Positions 1 to 8,424 of a DNA stretch of 64,000 bases are shown here, in pieces. The translations under genes were made by a program, and so were the position numbers. Origin of the DNA: Lachnospiraceae bacterium (GTDB lineage: Bacteria > Bacillota > Clostridia > Lachnospirales > Lachnospiraceae); NCBI GenBank assembly GCA_024693135.1, contig JAILLN010000001.1, forward strand, positions 1 through 64,000, written 5' to 3'. The notes under the pieces were generated by a model. It was not told the origin of the DNA, searched no databases, and saw nothing but the letters and a program-made list of their open reading frames with translations. Positions within the stretch are counted from its first letter, which is position 1, and every line of letters begins with the position of its first letter.

Positions 1-1
1 C

Positions 2-1102
2 GGCCTTTTAGGGCTTCCCTCCATCCTGATGATTTTCATGGGGATCGAAATGCTGATGAGCACCTCCACCCAGCTCTGGATGGGCAGGGCAAGGTTTGAA
101 TACCGGTATAAGAGCTTTGTCACGGTAACCCTCGTGACTGCTGTCCTTTCCTCCGCCCTCTCTGTCCTGGCCGTCCTCTTCCTTCCCAATAAAGGCATAT
201 CCAAGATCGCCGCCAACACGTTGGTGGTCTCCGTGACCGGGCTGGTGCTTTATGTCCGCTCCATTTCCCGGGGCAGGCAGTGCTTCAACCGGACATATTG
301 GCATTACGCACTTTCGTTTAACATCCCCCTCATTCCGTATTATCTTTCCCAGATCATCTTCAACCATTCGGACCGCCTGATGATCAACAAAATGTGCGGA
401 AGGGGAGACGCGGCCCTCTATGACGTGGCCTATTCCCTTGCCTTCATGCTTACCTTCGTCCTGAATGCCGCCAACAATTCCTTCGTTCCCTGGCTGTACC
501 GGAAAATGAAGGAAGGAAGGCTCCGGGAAAGCCGGACGGTAACCATCGTGATCGCGGCCTTGATGGCCCTTCTCCTTTCCGGCGTCATCGCCCTGGCTCC
601 CGAGATCATCCTGGTCATGGCCGGACGGCAGTATACCCGGGCGGTATGGGTGGTCCCTCCGGTGGCCATGAGTCTCCTGCTCCTCTTTTACTCCCAGCTT
701 TTCATCAATGTGGAATTCTATTTTGAAGAAAAATACAAGCTCGTTGCCGCCTCCATCGCCGCCGCGGCCTCCAATATCATCCTCAATTATTTCGGCATTA
801 TCCGGTTTGGGTTTGTGGCCGCAGGATATACCACGCTGATCAGCTATATCCTTTTTGCCGGTTGCAACTATCTGTCCATGAAAAAGATCTGCCGGGAACG
901 GAATATGGACAGCCATGTCTATGATGTGAAGGCACTATCACTCCTTTTTGCCGGCTTCCTGGCCGTATCCTGCCTGCTGATGGCCTTATATCCCTTTCCC
1001 ATCGCAAGATACTGCCTGATCGCAGCTGTCCTGGTCCTCTGCATCGTCTTCCGGAACCGGCTTCTCCGGTTGCTGCCCGCTTCCTTCAAGGAACTGTTCT
1101 GA
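2..1102 (+). CDS. Polysaccharide flippase (Wzx-like), 5' end cut by window edge
   Basis: The frame is open from base 2, so the gene starts left of the window and the ATG at 29 is internal. About 366 residues remain, rich in hydrophobic helices, and match the later part of MOP-superfamily oligosaccharide flippases that move lipid-linked repeat units across the cytoplasmic membrane. The motifs FEYRY, WVVPPVAMS and FGFVAAGYTTLISY are shared in the same order with the flippase at 42092-43516 (FEYRY, WVVPPVALG, YGYIVAAYTTLAGY), so the two are paralogues of one subfamily. It is the only plus-strand gene of this type here and probably belongs to another polysaccharide locus to the left. The family call is firm; the substrate is unknown. 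Confidence 0.9.
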   Translation, partial: GLLGLPSILMIFMGIEMLMSTSTQLWMGRARFEYRYKSFVTVTLVTAVLSSALSVLAVLFLPNKGISKIAANTLVVSVTGLVLYVRSISRGRQCFNRTYWHYALSFNIPLIPYYLSQIIFNHSDRLMINKMCGRGDAALYDVAYSLAFMLTFVLNAANNSFVPWLYRKMKEGRLRESRTVTIVIAALMALLLSGVIALAPEIILVMAGRQYTRAVWVVPPVAMSLLLLFYSQLFINVEFYFEEKYKLVAASIAAAASNIILNYFGIIRFGFVAAGYTTLISYILFAGCNYLSMKKICRERNMDSHVYDVKALSLLFAGFLAVSCLLMALYPFPIARYCLIAAVLVLCIVFRNRLLRLLPASFKELF

Positions 1103-1160
1103 TCACGGCAGGCCTTGACCGCAAGCTCGAGCCATGTCTTCCGTTTCCTCTATGGATTGT

Positions 1161-1589
1161 TCAAATACCTGTCTGGACGTCAGAAAAATTACCTTCATAT
1201 CCTGCGATGACTTCCTCTAAGATGTCAGCCGCCGCCTCGATGGTATTCTTACAGCGGTACTCCTTCAAGAAGGATTGGGGCTTGATGTCCTTGCATAAAA
1301 CCGAGCCGTACTTTTTGTTGAATTCACGGATCAAGGCCACCGTCACCGGCTTGATGTCTTCACTTTCATGCGCCTTTTTCTCCACATATTTCATGGAAAG
1401 GATCGCGACCGCGGCCAGGATCGCACCACAGGTATTTCCGGTCTGGATCCCGGCTCCGTAGCCGCCCAGCATGATCATGTCCCTGTCGTGAAGCCCCAGC
1501 TCATAGTAATCATTTCCTGCCCGAATGACGGATTCGGCACAGTTATAGTTTCCCTCAAAATAATACTTTGCCAGACAATCCTTTAACAT
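1161..1589 (-). CDS. C_GCAxxG_C_C family protein (putative redox protein)
   Basis: A 142-residue protein with the four spaced cysteines of the C_GCAxxG_C_C family: Cys17 (NYNCAES), Cys54 (GNTCGAI), Cys99 and Cys113. Family members are small cytoplasmic proteins thought to bind metal or to take part in redox chemistry; no reaction is established. A strong GGAGGAG site precedes the ATG. It is the last gene of a four-gene minus-strand set, 23 bases after the polyferredoxin-thioredoxin fusion, which supports a redox role. No terminator was recognised in the short gap to the convergent flippase. Confidence 0.85.
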   Translation of the reverse strand: MLKDCLAKYYFEGNYNCAESVIRAGNDYYELGLHDRDMIMLGGYGAGIQTGNTCGAILAAVAILSMKYVEKKAHESEDIKPVTVALIREFNKKYGSVLCKDIKPQSFLKEYRCKNTIEAAADILEEVIAGYEGNFSDVQTGI

Positions 1590-1612
1590 ATCTCCTCCTT
1601 CAGTAAAAAACC

Positions 1613-3268
1613 TTAATCCTCCGCTGCCTGCTCATAGAGCTTTTCCAGCATCTCCGGGGTCACGGAGCGGATCTCGTTATAGATGACCTCGCCTTTTTTA
1701 TTGAGCACGATGGTCTGCGGAAGGGTATTGGAACCTCCGGTTATCCTGTACACTCCCTCACCGTCTTCATCGATGGTAAAGGGGATCTCCCAGCCCTTGT
1801 CCTGAAGAAACTCTTCCACATCATCGGTAACAAAGGGCGAATGACATGCAAGTACCGCCGCGTCATCCTTATGGGCGGCATAAAATTCGTTAAAATACGG
1901 AAGCTCCTCGACACAGGGACCGCACCAGGTAGCCCAAAGGTTGATCACGACCACCTTTCCCCTGTATTCATCCAGGATGAAATCTGTACCGTCCAGGCAT
2001 TTTGCTGAGAAACCCTCCAGCTTTTCCCCTACCTTATTGCCAACCGGCGCATCACTGACATATTGATCCGCCCCGCTTTCCTGCGTCGTGTCCTGGTCTG
2101 CCGGTGTAGCGGCTGCATCCTCCATGTCCTGTTCTTGCAAAGCCTCGGCTGGTTCCTCCGTGTCCTCCTCTGCCGGTACCTCGGTTGTATCCTCTGGTTC
2201 CTTTTCTGCCGATACCTCGGTTGTATCCTCTGTTTCCTTTATTCCTCTCTTTTTTTCTGTGGCCGAAAGGACGTTATACCACAAAAGGGCAAAGGCAAGC
2301 ACGATCACCGCTAAGGTCCATCCGAACTTTTCCACCTTTTTCCGCTTTTCGACCGACTGCGCCGGTTCATCGGCGCATCCCCTCAAAGGAGCCTTTAGCG
2401 TAAACTCACCCGCTTTTAGAGAAAGCGCTCCCTGAGAGCAGGTATCGATACAATGCCCGCAGTGGATGCATTCATGGTCGCCCACCCTTTTCACATCCAT
2501 CTTACACTTGCTCACACAAAGCCCGCAGCCATTACATCTGCCGGTGTCGACCTTGACCCCGATGATGGCAAGCCTGCTAAACATCCCGTACATAGCCCCC
2601 AAAGGGCAGAGGAAGCGGCAGAAGGAACGATAGCAGAATACGCAGGCCAGCCCGATGAAGAGCATGATCACGAATTTCCTTGTAAATAAAATACCCAGCA
2701 TTCCAAAGAAACCGCTGTTGTTTTTATTTGACAGAAGCGCCATGGCTCCCTCGAAGGTTCCGGCAGGACAGATATACTTGCAGAAGCCCGGCACCGCCAT
2801 ACTGTGTTTGAGCCCGTACCACAGGGGAATAAGGAAGGCGAACCCTGCAAGCATCCCATACTTAAGGTAAGAAAGTGCTCTCGTTATCCTGCTTTTTTTT
2901 ATCTTTGGGGTAGGGATCTTATGCAGCAGCTCCTGGATAAGCCCCATCGGGCAGAACCATCCGCAGATCGTACGGCCGGCGATCAGTCCATATAACAGGA
3001 TGATCCCGATGATATAGAAGCCAATATTCTTTCCGGCGGCCGCCACCGAGGCCTGAAGAGAGCCCAGGGGACAAGCCCCTATTGCTCCGGGGCAGGAATA
3101 ACAGTTAAACCCGGGCACGCACAAGGCCTTTGTTTTTCCCGTATATATCTGGCCGGTTACAAAGCCCTTAAGATTAGCGTTATAAAGAAGAGCACTATAT
3201 AGCTGTATCAAACGGCGCTTCGTGGGCTTATATCTATCCCACCAGCTAATCCCAGCATTGTTGTTCAT
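1613..3268 (-). CDS. Membrane polyferredoxin (NapH/NosR-like) fused to TlpA-type thioredoxin
   Basis: About 551 residues. The N-terminal half is a polytopic 4Fe-4S membrane protein of the NapH/RdxA type, with repeated CxxxCP motifs between helices (CGWFCP, CKYICP, CRFLCP) and two ferredoxin clusters near residues 245-280 (CNGCGLCVSKC, CIHCGHCIDTC). A further helix is followed by an acidic low-complexity linker of Glu/Thr/Asp repeats, then a thioredoxin-like TlpA/ResA domain with the active site WCGPC near residue 450. Electrons could pass from the iron-sulfur part to the external thioredoxin, replacing CcdA; that is inference. The frame opens at a TTG (3277), but AGGA sits better before the ATG at 3268. 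It directly follows the CXXC membrane protein. Confidence 0.85.
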   Translation of the reverse strand: MNNNAGISWWDRYKPTKRRLIQLYSALLYNANLKGFVTGQIYTGKTKALCVPGFNCYSCPGAIGACPLGSLQASVAAAGKNIGFYIIGIILLYGLIAGRTICGWFCPMGLIQELLHKIPTPKIKKSRITRALSYLKYGMLAGFAFLIPLWYGLKHSMAVPGFCKYICPAGTFEGAMALLSNKNNSGFFGMLGILFTRKFVIMLFIGLACVFCYRSFCRFLCPLGAMYGMFSRLAIIGVKVDTGRCNGCGLCVSKCKMDVKRVGDHECIHCGHCIDTCSQGALSLKAGEFTLKAPLRGCADEPAQSVEKRKKVEKFGWTLAVIVLAFALLWYNVLSATEKKRGIKETEDTTEVSAEKEPEDTTEVPAEEDTEEPAEALQEQDMEDAAATPADQDTTQESGADQYVSDAPVGNKVGEKLEGFSAKCLDGTDFILDEYRGKVVVINLWATWCGPCVEELPYFNEFYAAHKDDAAVLACHSPFVTDDVEEFLQDKGWEIPFTIDEDGEGVYRITGGSNTLPQTIVLNKKGEVIYNEIRSVTPEMLEKLYEQAAED

Positions 3269-3269
3269 C

Positions 3270-3746
3270 TCATCCAAGTCCTATGCATTCTGTGCAGATA
3301 TTTGTCGCCTTGATCAGGATATCTCTCATATTGCCGTTTGCCATGCCTGCGATTATGCAGATCACGGCGGCAAGGAGAAAGGCAAGCCTTATCCTGTTCA
3401 TCCTGCTCTTTGGGGAAGGATCGCTCTCCCCTCCCGCAGCAGCGGGCTTTAACTGCTCCTTCATCGAGCCGGCAAACTCCGGGATCATCACGGGTTTATC
3501 CTCATTTTCATCATGTATGCCCATTGCCCGGCCCGCTATGGCAAAGCAGAGTCCCAGAAGCAGAACGGCGGCTCCGGGAGCGGCCGCCTTTCCGGCCTCC
3601 TCCCTTGTGTAGATATATGCCGTAGGATCCTCCGCCTTTCGCTGCTTACCCTCACTATATGTGCCTATGGCCGCGCCGGCCAGCAGGATCACCGAAAGGA
3701 TGCACAGCAGGGATTGTATCATCATAAAGACCCTTGTCTTTCCCAT
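3270..3746 (-). CDS. Membrane protein ending in a CD1871A-type CXXC motif
   Basis: About 158 residues. The N-terminal part has two hydrophobic segments around a short loop. A charged stretch follows, then a last hydrophobic segment and the ending NICTECIGLG. That ending is the hallmark of the very small CD1871A-type CXXC proteins of Clostridia, which usually stand alone; here the motif is the tail of a larger protein. An ATG at 3770 overlaps the stop of the gene before it, but the ATG at 3746 has a well-spaced GAGGT site and was chosen. The stop lies right at the start of the polyferredoxin fusion, so the two are probably translationally coupled. Function unknown; a redox partner role is inferred. 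Confidence 0.7.
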   Translation of the reverse strand: MGKTRVFMMIQSLLCILSVILLAGAAIGTYSEGKQRKAEDPTAYIYTREEAGKAAAPGAAVLLLGLCFAIAGRAMGIHDENEDKPVMIPEFAGSMKEQLKPAAAGGESDPSPKSRMNRIRLAFLLAAVICIIAGMANGNMRDILIKATNICTECIGLG

Positions 3747-3766
3747 ACGTTTACCTCGTAAACCGT

Positions 3767-5221
3767 TCATTCCTTCTCAAGGGTGATATGCAGGTCGCTG
3801 TATTCATCCGGCAGCTTATATTCCGTATTGTCCTCTTTATAACCCTGGGGCTGCTTCAGAACATGCACCGTATAATCCCCTTTATCTGCCTTGAATGCGG
3901 CAAGTCCCGTATCGTCTGTCATCTCCACCTTGCATGTGCTGTCGTCACAGAACTGTATCATGGCACCGCTTACGCCATTTCCGTCGGTATCCGATACATA
4001 TATCCTGTACTGGCCTGCATTATTTTCCGTGACCGGCGACGGATCCTCCGCCTTACCCTCCGCCTTTCCGTTCTCCAGGATCTGGTCGATCGCTTCCTCA
4101 TACGTATCGATCGCCGCGCCCACAACCGGGGTGCCTACGATCCTTCCTTCCCTGTCAACAAAAAAGCTTGTGGGCCAGCCGGAATCCATCGGGAAGTCCT
4201 CGGTAAGGGCACCGTCCCAGGGAAGGATATTAAGATACTCATCCCCGTTTTCTTTAAGCATCTTCTTCGCCTCTTTAATGGTTGCCTCATCCGTTCCGTC
4301 GCCCACGAGACCGACTATGGCGCAGTTCTTCTCCGCCAGCCTTTTATTTACCTCATTAAGCTCCGGGAGCTCATAAACGCACCAGTAACACCAGGTCGCC
4401 CAGACATTTACCATGGTAATCTCGTTTTGGGAAAAGATCTCCTCGCTGGTGACCGCATTGCCGTCTATGTCGGTGGTCTCAAACTCCACCTTCTTTCCGG
4501 CCAGGTGCTCAAATGGGGATACCGGCTCAAAGTAATCCACATTTTCAAGAAGGTCATCGATCTTGCCATACAACGTTTCAAATTCCTCCTTAAAGCCCTC
4601 CTCAAGGTTTTCAGCTCCGTGCCGGTCATACTTATCCATTCTGAAGAAGGTACATTCCCCTACCTTTTTAAGCTCCTTAAAGCTTGCCTTTTCCACCTTT
4701 TCATCCGACCCCAGCTCAGTTTCATTGTCGGATATATATTCATTTATGGCATCGACCAGGTCATCGAGGCTTCTGTTTCCGTTAATTGTGATCACCTCGG
4801 TAAAGGTTGCTAAAGCTTTGGAATATGTTTCCTGATCCTCCTCGGAGGGGTCTTCCGTCCCACCGAATGCTTTCTCCAGCCATTCCTCAGTGACTCCTGC
4901 ATAATCAAAATCTGTGATGAAAATGCCTGTACCGGGGTCCAGCTCATATGAACGGATCTTAAATATACCCTTTGTATTTTTGAATTCATCCGGACAGACG
5001 ACCCTGAGTCCCCCATCATATTCATCCACATCGTTTTCCGAAGTGTCCGATGTACTATCCTCTGAAGTCCCGGCTTCCTCCCCGGGTCCTTCCGCCTGCT
5101 CTGTCTCCTCTGCAGAAGCCGTGTCGGATGATGGATCGTAATCTATGTCCGAAACTCCCGCACAGCCCGTAAGGACAGCCAGTACTCCCGCAGTCAGCAG
5201 CGCAACGATGTTTTTCTTCAT
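3767..5221 (-). CDS. TlpA-type thioredoxin lipoprotein with C-terminal Cna-B-like domain
   Basis: A 484-residue lipoprotein: MKKN-type signal peptide, lipobox LTGC with the lipidated Cys at residue 20, then an acidic Ser/Thr/Glu spacer. A region of no clear family follows, then a TlpA/ResA-like thioredoxin domain with WATWCYWC (Cys278 and Cys281). The last 80 residues (YRIYVSDTDGNGVSGAMIQF onward) resemble a Cna-B/SpaA-type beta-sandwich. The open frame reaches GTG at 5335, but ATG 5221 is preceded by AAGGAG and begins a clean signal peptide. It is the first gene of the redox set and probably an extracytoplasmic disulfide reductase supplied by the downstream membrane fusion protein (inference). 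Confidence 0.85.
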   Translation of the reverse strand: MKKNIVALLTAGVLAVLTGCAGVSDIDYDPSSDTASAEETEQAEGPGEEAGTSEDSTSDTSENDVDEYDGGLRVVCPDEFKNTKGIFKIRSYELDPGTGIFITDFDYAGVTEEWLEKAFGGTEDPSEEDQETYSKALATFTEVITINGNRSLDDLVDAINEYISDNETELGSDEKVEKASFKELKKVGECTFFRMDKYDRHGAENLEEGFKEEFETLYGKIDDLLENVDYFEPVSPFEHLAGKKVEFETTDIDGNAVTSEEIFSQNEITMVNVWATWCYWCVYELPELNEVNKRLAEKNCAIVGLVGDGTDEATIKEAKKMLKENGDEYLNILPWDGALTEDFPMDSGWPTSFFVDREGRIVGTPVVGAAIDTYEEAIDQILENGKAEGKAEDPSPVTENNAGQYRIYVSDTDGNGVSGAMIQFCDDSTCKVEMTDDTGLAAFKADKGDYTVHVLKQPQGYKEDNTEYKLPDEYSDLHITLEKE

Positions 5222-5403
5222 ACTTTTCTCCTTTCCAAGCCAATTCCGAACGACCCATGCGATAACGATTTCCCCGCAGGCTTCCTTCCAGACCGGCCTT
5301 TCCTGCTTTAGGGATTTCATGCCGTGCCTATTCACTTCCCTTTGGCGCTTTCACATCCCCCCGTCATCGCATGGATCTCCTTTGTGTCTGGATCCTGAGC
5401 GTT

Positions 5404-5541
5404 CTATGCCCCTGGATCCTGAAAATTATCGTAACATATTTTGCATGCCAATGCCATCACCGGATCCATGTCTTCTATTGTCAACTCCGTCCTCTCTCCC
5501 GTGAAGAAAAAGAGCCTTCGGATCCCACTGTCATCCTCCAT
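5404..5541 (-). CDS. Possible small ORF, 45 aa, after the esterase
   Basis: An ATG lies one base after the TGA of the esterase gene and opens a 45-codon frame. The product is acidic and has a CKIC pair near its end (ALACKICYDNF). There is no convincing ribosome site, although reading from the preceding stop could load it. I recognise no family. It is given because it fills most of the otherwise gene-free stretch 5222-5542. It may be chance. Confidence 0.25.
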   Translation of the reverse strand: MEDDSGIRRLFFFTGERTELTIEDMDPVMALACKICYDNFQDPGA

Positions 5542-5542
5542 T

Positions 5543-6193
5543 TCAATATGGCTGAGAAGACCTGTGCCGGCGCTCTTCCATGACCCATGCGAATGCCTTT
5601 CCCGTCCGGATAGGCGCATCCTTGAAATGATTCCCGGGATTCCACTCCAACGTGCAGGAAACCCCCTGGTCTTCCAACACCCTGCAGGCTTCCCGGATCC
5701 TTTCCCCCACAGAAGCCAGTACGGGATTCTTGGATCTCTCTTCCCGGTCCCCGAGGCTCAGATAAACCACACCGGTCCGGATCTCATTTTCCTTCATATA
5801 GTCCGCAAATCCCGGAAACCAGACGGAGGGCGATGCGGCGGCCACCCCCCGAAACATGTCTGTCTGATATGCCGCCCATAGTGCAAACAGCCCGGCCAGG
5901 GAATAGCCGCCGATGTAATACGTTTTTCCCTTTTCCCGGCACAGGCTTCGTACCTCTTCCAGGGTATGGGCCGCCCCTCCGCCGAAGCCATCCTTGCCGA
6001 ATACAGCCGATGCCTCCCAAGGTGAAAGGTCCAGGTTCCAGTCTGCTGTTTCCATGACCAGCAGGCGGAATTCTTCCTCTGTCCTCTCCCGGACCGCCCT
6101 CACCTCATCTTCTATCGATTCCAGATCGTGTCCATCCACCATCTGCACCAGGACGGTTTCCGCCCCTGGATTTCCTAGATCATGTACTTTCAT
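5543..6193 (-). CDS. Alpha/beta-hydrolase, putative esterase
   Basis: A 216-residue cytoplasmic protein without a signal peptide. The nucleophile elbow GGYSLAG lies near residue 95, and the C-terminal GNHFKD can supply the catalytic His; an Asp in between (LSLGDREE) would complete the triad. This fits the small esterase / predicted-hydrolase branch of the alpha/beta fold. The substrate cannot be read from the sequence. A GAGGGGA site precedes the ATG. It is divergent from the acyltransferase, with a 170-base gap that holds the acyltransferase promoter. Confidence 0.7.
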   Translation of the reverse strand: MKVHDLGNPGAETVLVQMVDGHDLESIEDEVRAVRERTEEEFRLLVMETADWNLDLSPWEASAVFGKDGFGGGAAHTLEEVRSLCREKGKTYYIGGYSLAGLFALWAAYQTDMFRGVAAASPSVWFPGFADYMKENEIRTGVVYLSLGDREERSKNPVLASVGERIREACRVLEDQGVSCTLEWNPGNHFKDAPIRTGKAFAWVMEERRHRSSQPY

Positions 6194-6260
6194 TCATCCG
6201 ATCCCCTCTTCCCCTCTTTATTGGATCAAAAACCCTTTCCTGCTCCTTATTCTCCTTTGA

Positions 6261-6290
6261 TTGACATCCTTCCCCAAAAATGATGATATT
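6261..6290 (+). promoter_or_regulatory. Promoter of the acyltransferase gene
   Basis: A perfect -35 TTGACA at 6261-6266 and a -10 GATATT at 6285-6290 are 18 bases apart. The TTG of this -35 box is also the first codon of the longest reading frame, which argues that translation starts downstream at 6366. Confidence 0.6.
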
Positions 6291-6365
6291 ATGATCAGGA
6301 GAAGTCGAAAATCATCCCTCAAAAACCGGGCATCCTCCGACAAAGGAAAAAGAAAAAAAAGAAAC

Positions 6366-7454
6366 ATGACAGATCAAAAGAAAAACGAAATCATAGACTC
6401 CTTACAGGCCATCCGGACCATCGCCTTTTTGGCTATTTTCCTATTCCATGACGCGGATATCTTTCCGGGGGAGGGAGCATTTTTTTCCTTCCTGAAAAAA
6501 ACTCCGGGCCGGTGGGGCGTTTCCGTTTTCTTTGTTTTATCCGGCTTCGTAATGACATACTCCTATTGGAACCGGCCACCCAAAACCCGCCTTAAGGATG
6601 CCCTGGCATTTTCTCTCAAAAAAATAAAAAAGCTGTATCCCCTGCATCTTTTGATGCTCCTCATTGGAGCCGTATATCTTTTTCTTCACCATGATCCATT
6701 GACTTTGATCCTGGCGCAATTAAGCGTGACCGTACCGTTGATCCAGACCTGGCTTCCGATCTTTTATCAATCGGTCAATTCGGTCTCCTGGTATCTTTCC
6801 GTATGCGTTTTTCTATACTTTTGTTTTCCCTGCTTATTGATGCAGATCAAAAAAGAACGGAGCCGGATCCTTTCTCTTTTGATGATAACCGCAATTTTCC
6901 TTGCCCAATTAGCCGTCGGCTTTTTTGTTTTTCATTTTACAGACATCGATATCAAATGGATCACCTACTGCCATCCGGTTTTCCGGCTTGGGGATTTTGC
7001 TGTCGGCAGTATTTTGGCATCGATCTATTTGAAAAGACCGCTGAAGGAAGGATCCGCACAGACCCCGCGGCAGCTCTATTCGGCCATGGAGATTACCGTC
7101 CTCATGATAAACATTCTGGTATGTATAACCCATTGGACACTTTCCAAGGATGCGAAATGGTTTTCCTATACCAGCCTGTTTCTTCCTTCCACCGCCCTGC
7201 TGATCTATGTTTTTTCCCTGAATAAAGGGATCCTCTCCCAATTGCTGGCAAACCGGTTTGTTTTATGGCTCGCAAAGATCAGCCCTTACACCTATCTGAT
7301 CCATAAGCTTCTTATGTATTACTTCCGCGATTTCTGCACATATGTCCTTCATGATGAAGAGGTCAGCCATATCCTTGCCATCATAGTTCCCTTCGGATTA
7401 ACGATCCTTGCCACTTATGCATATCTGGCCTTGGAAAGAAATCATTGTGGATGA
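6366..7454 (+). CDS. Membrane acyltransferase, acyltransferase-3 family
   Basis: A 362-residue polytopic protein of the acyltransferase-3 family, which moves acyl groups (often acetyl) onto surface glycans from inside the membrane. Early motifs are IRTIAFLAIFLFHD, with the conserved Arg and His near residues 17 and 28, and VFFVLSGFVMTY around residue 60. About ten hydrophobic segments follow, as is usual. The in-frame TTG at 6261 lies in a promoter, so the ATG at 6366 (MTDQKKN) is preferred although its purine-rich upstream region is only a weak ribosome site. It points the same way as the EamA gene 65 bases on. The substrate is unknown. Confidence 0.8.
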   Translation: MTDQKKNEIIDSLQAIRTIAFLAIFLFHDADIFPGEGAFFSFLKKTPGRWGVSVFFVLSGFVMTYSYWNRPPKTRLKDALAFSLKKIKKLYPLHLLMLLIGAVYLFLHHDPLTLILAQLSVTVPLIQTWLPIFYQSVNSVSWYLSVCVFLYFCFPCLLMQIKKERSRILSLLMITAIFLAQLAVGFFVFHFTDIDIKWITYCHPVFRLGDFAVGSILASIYLKRPLKEGSAQTPRQLYSAMEITVLMINILVCITHWTLSKDAKWFSYTSLFLPSTALLIYVFSLNKGILSQLLANRFVLWLAKISPYTYLIHKLLMYYFRDFCTYVLHDEEVSHILAIIVPFGLTILATYAYLALERNHCG

Positions 7455-7518
7455 CGGATGTTAGTGCTATTGTATTCCATGAAAAATAAAAGGGGATAAG
7501 TTAAAGGGATCCACAAAA

Positions 7519-8391
7519 ATGAGCAGGACGAAGGCAAGCTTATTATTAATATTGGTATTTATGGCAAGGGGAACGTCATTTTTGTTTTCCAAATCCTTGC
7601 TGCGTGATCTTTCTCCTATGAGCATCCTTGCGGTCCGGTTTGTGATGTCCTTTACCATCCTTGCCGTATTGTTTCATAAGAAGCTCTTTCATTCCGACAG
7701 CAAATGCATAAGGCATGGCATGATGCTCGGCCTGCTGTATTCCATCTGCATGGCTTTTGAGATGTACGGCCTCCGGTTTGTGGATACGGGGGTAAGCGCA
7801 TTGATCGAAAACATGGCGATCATCCTTGTCCCGCTGTATGTAGCCGCCCTGACCCGATCCCTGCCAAAAGCCAGGACCATGGCGTTTGCATTCCTGGCCA
7901 TTATCGGCGTGGGTTTCCTTTCGGTCGATCAGATAAGAAATGATGGGAACGGCTTAGGCATTCTTCTTGTGATCCTGGCCGCCATGACATATGCCGTATG
8001 CATACTCTATACGGAAAGGATCAGCCACGATTCCGATCCTCTCTCCATCGGGATCATCCAGCTGGGAACCATGGGACTCATCAGCCTGTCTGCCTCCTTC
8101 TTTACCGGAGGTTTGGGCATGCCGCAGAATGGAGAACAATGGGGAATGATGCTCATCCTTGTACTTTTGTGCAGCTGCTTCGGCTTTGCATTCCAGCCCC
8201 TGGGACAGAAATATCTTCCGGCAGAAAGCGCGGCCGTCCTTACGGTGGTAAACCCCCTTACGGCCAGCGTCCTGGGCGTCCTGGCTGCCGGCGAAAGGCT
8301 TACCGTCCTAAAGCTTTGCGGATATGTGATCATATTATCGGTTTTGGTGCTTTATAACATCCACTCCTATCCGCATAAAACAAAGACATGA
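7519..8391 (+). CDS. EamA/DMT family transporter
   Basis: A 290-residue protein with ten predicted hydrophobic helices in two related halves, the layout of EamA (drug/metabolite transporter) exporters. The first half starts with a helix carrying MARGTSFLFSKSLL, the second with ILLVILAAMTYAVCILYTERI. The ending VLTVVNPLTASVLGVLAAGE is typical of the last EamA repeat. It is a permease of the cytoplasmic membrane, probably for a small metabolite; the substrate cannot be told. AAAGGGA lies 12 bases before the ATG. It probably shares the transcript of the acyltransferase gene. Confidence 0.85.
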   Translation: MSRTKASLLLILVFMARGTSFLFSKSLLRDLSPMSILAVRFVMSFTILAVLFHKKLFHSDSKCIRHGMMLGLLYSICMAFEMYGLRFVDTGVSALIENMAIILVPLYVAALTRSLPKARTMAFAFLAIIGVGFLSVDQIRNDGNGLGILLVILAAMTYAVCILYTERISHDSDPLSIGIIQLGTMGLISLSASFFTGGLGMPQNGEQWGMMLILVLLCSCFGFAFQPLGQKYLPAESAAVLTVVNPLTASVLGVLAAGERLTVLKLCGYVIILSVLVLYNIHSYPHKTKT

Positions 8392-8424
8392 TCCACAAAA
8401 AAGGGCTGAGCCAGTTCTGCCGGC

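Noticed and set aside
8-916. 302-codon minus-strand frame at the left edge
   Set aside because: Gly/His/Asp-rich shadow of the flippase gene.
3734-4813. 359-codon plus-strand frame
   Set aside because: Antisense to the thioredoxin lipoprotein, which has a lipobox and active site.
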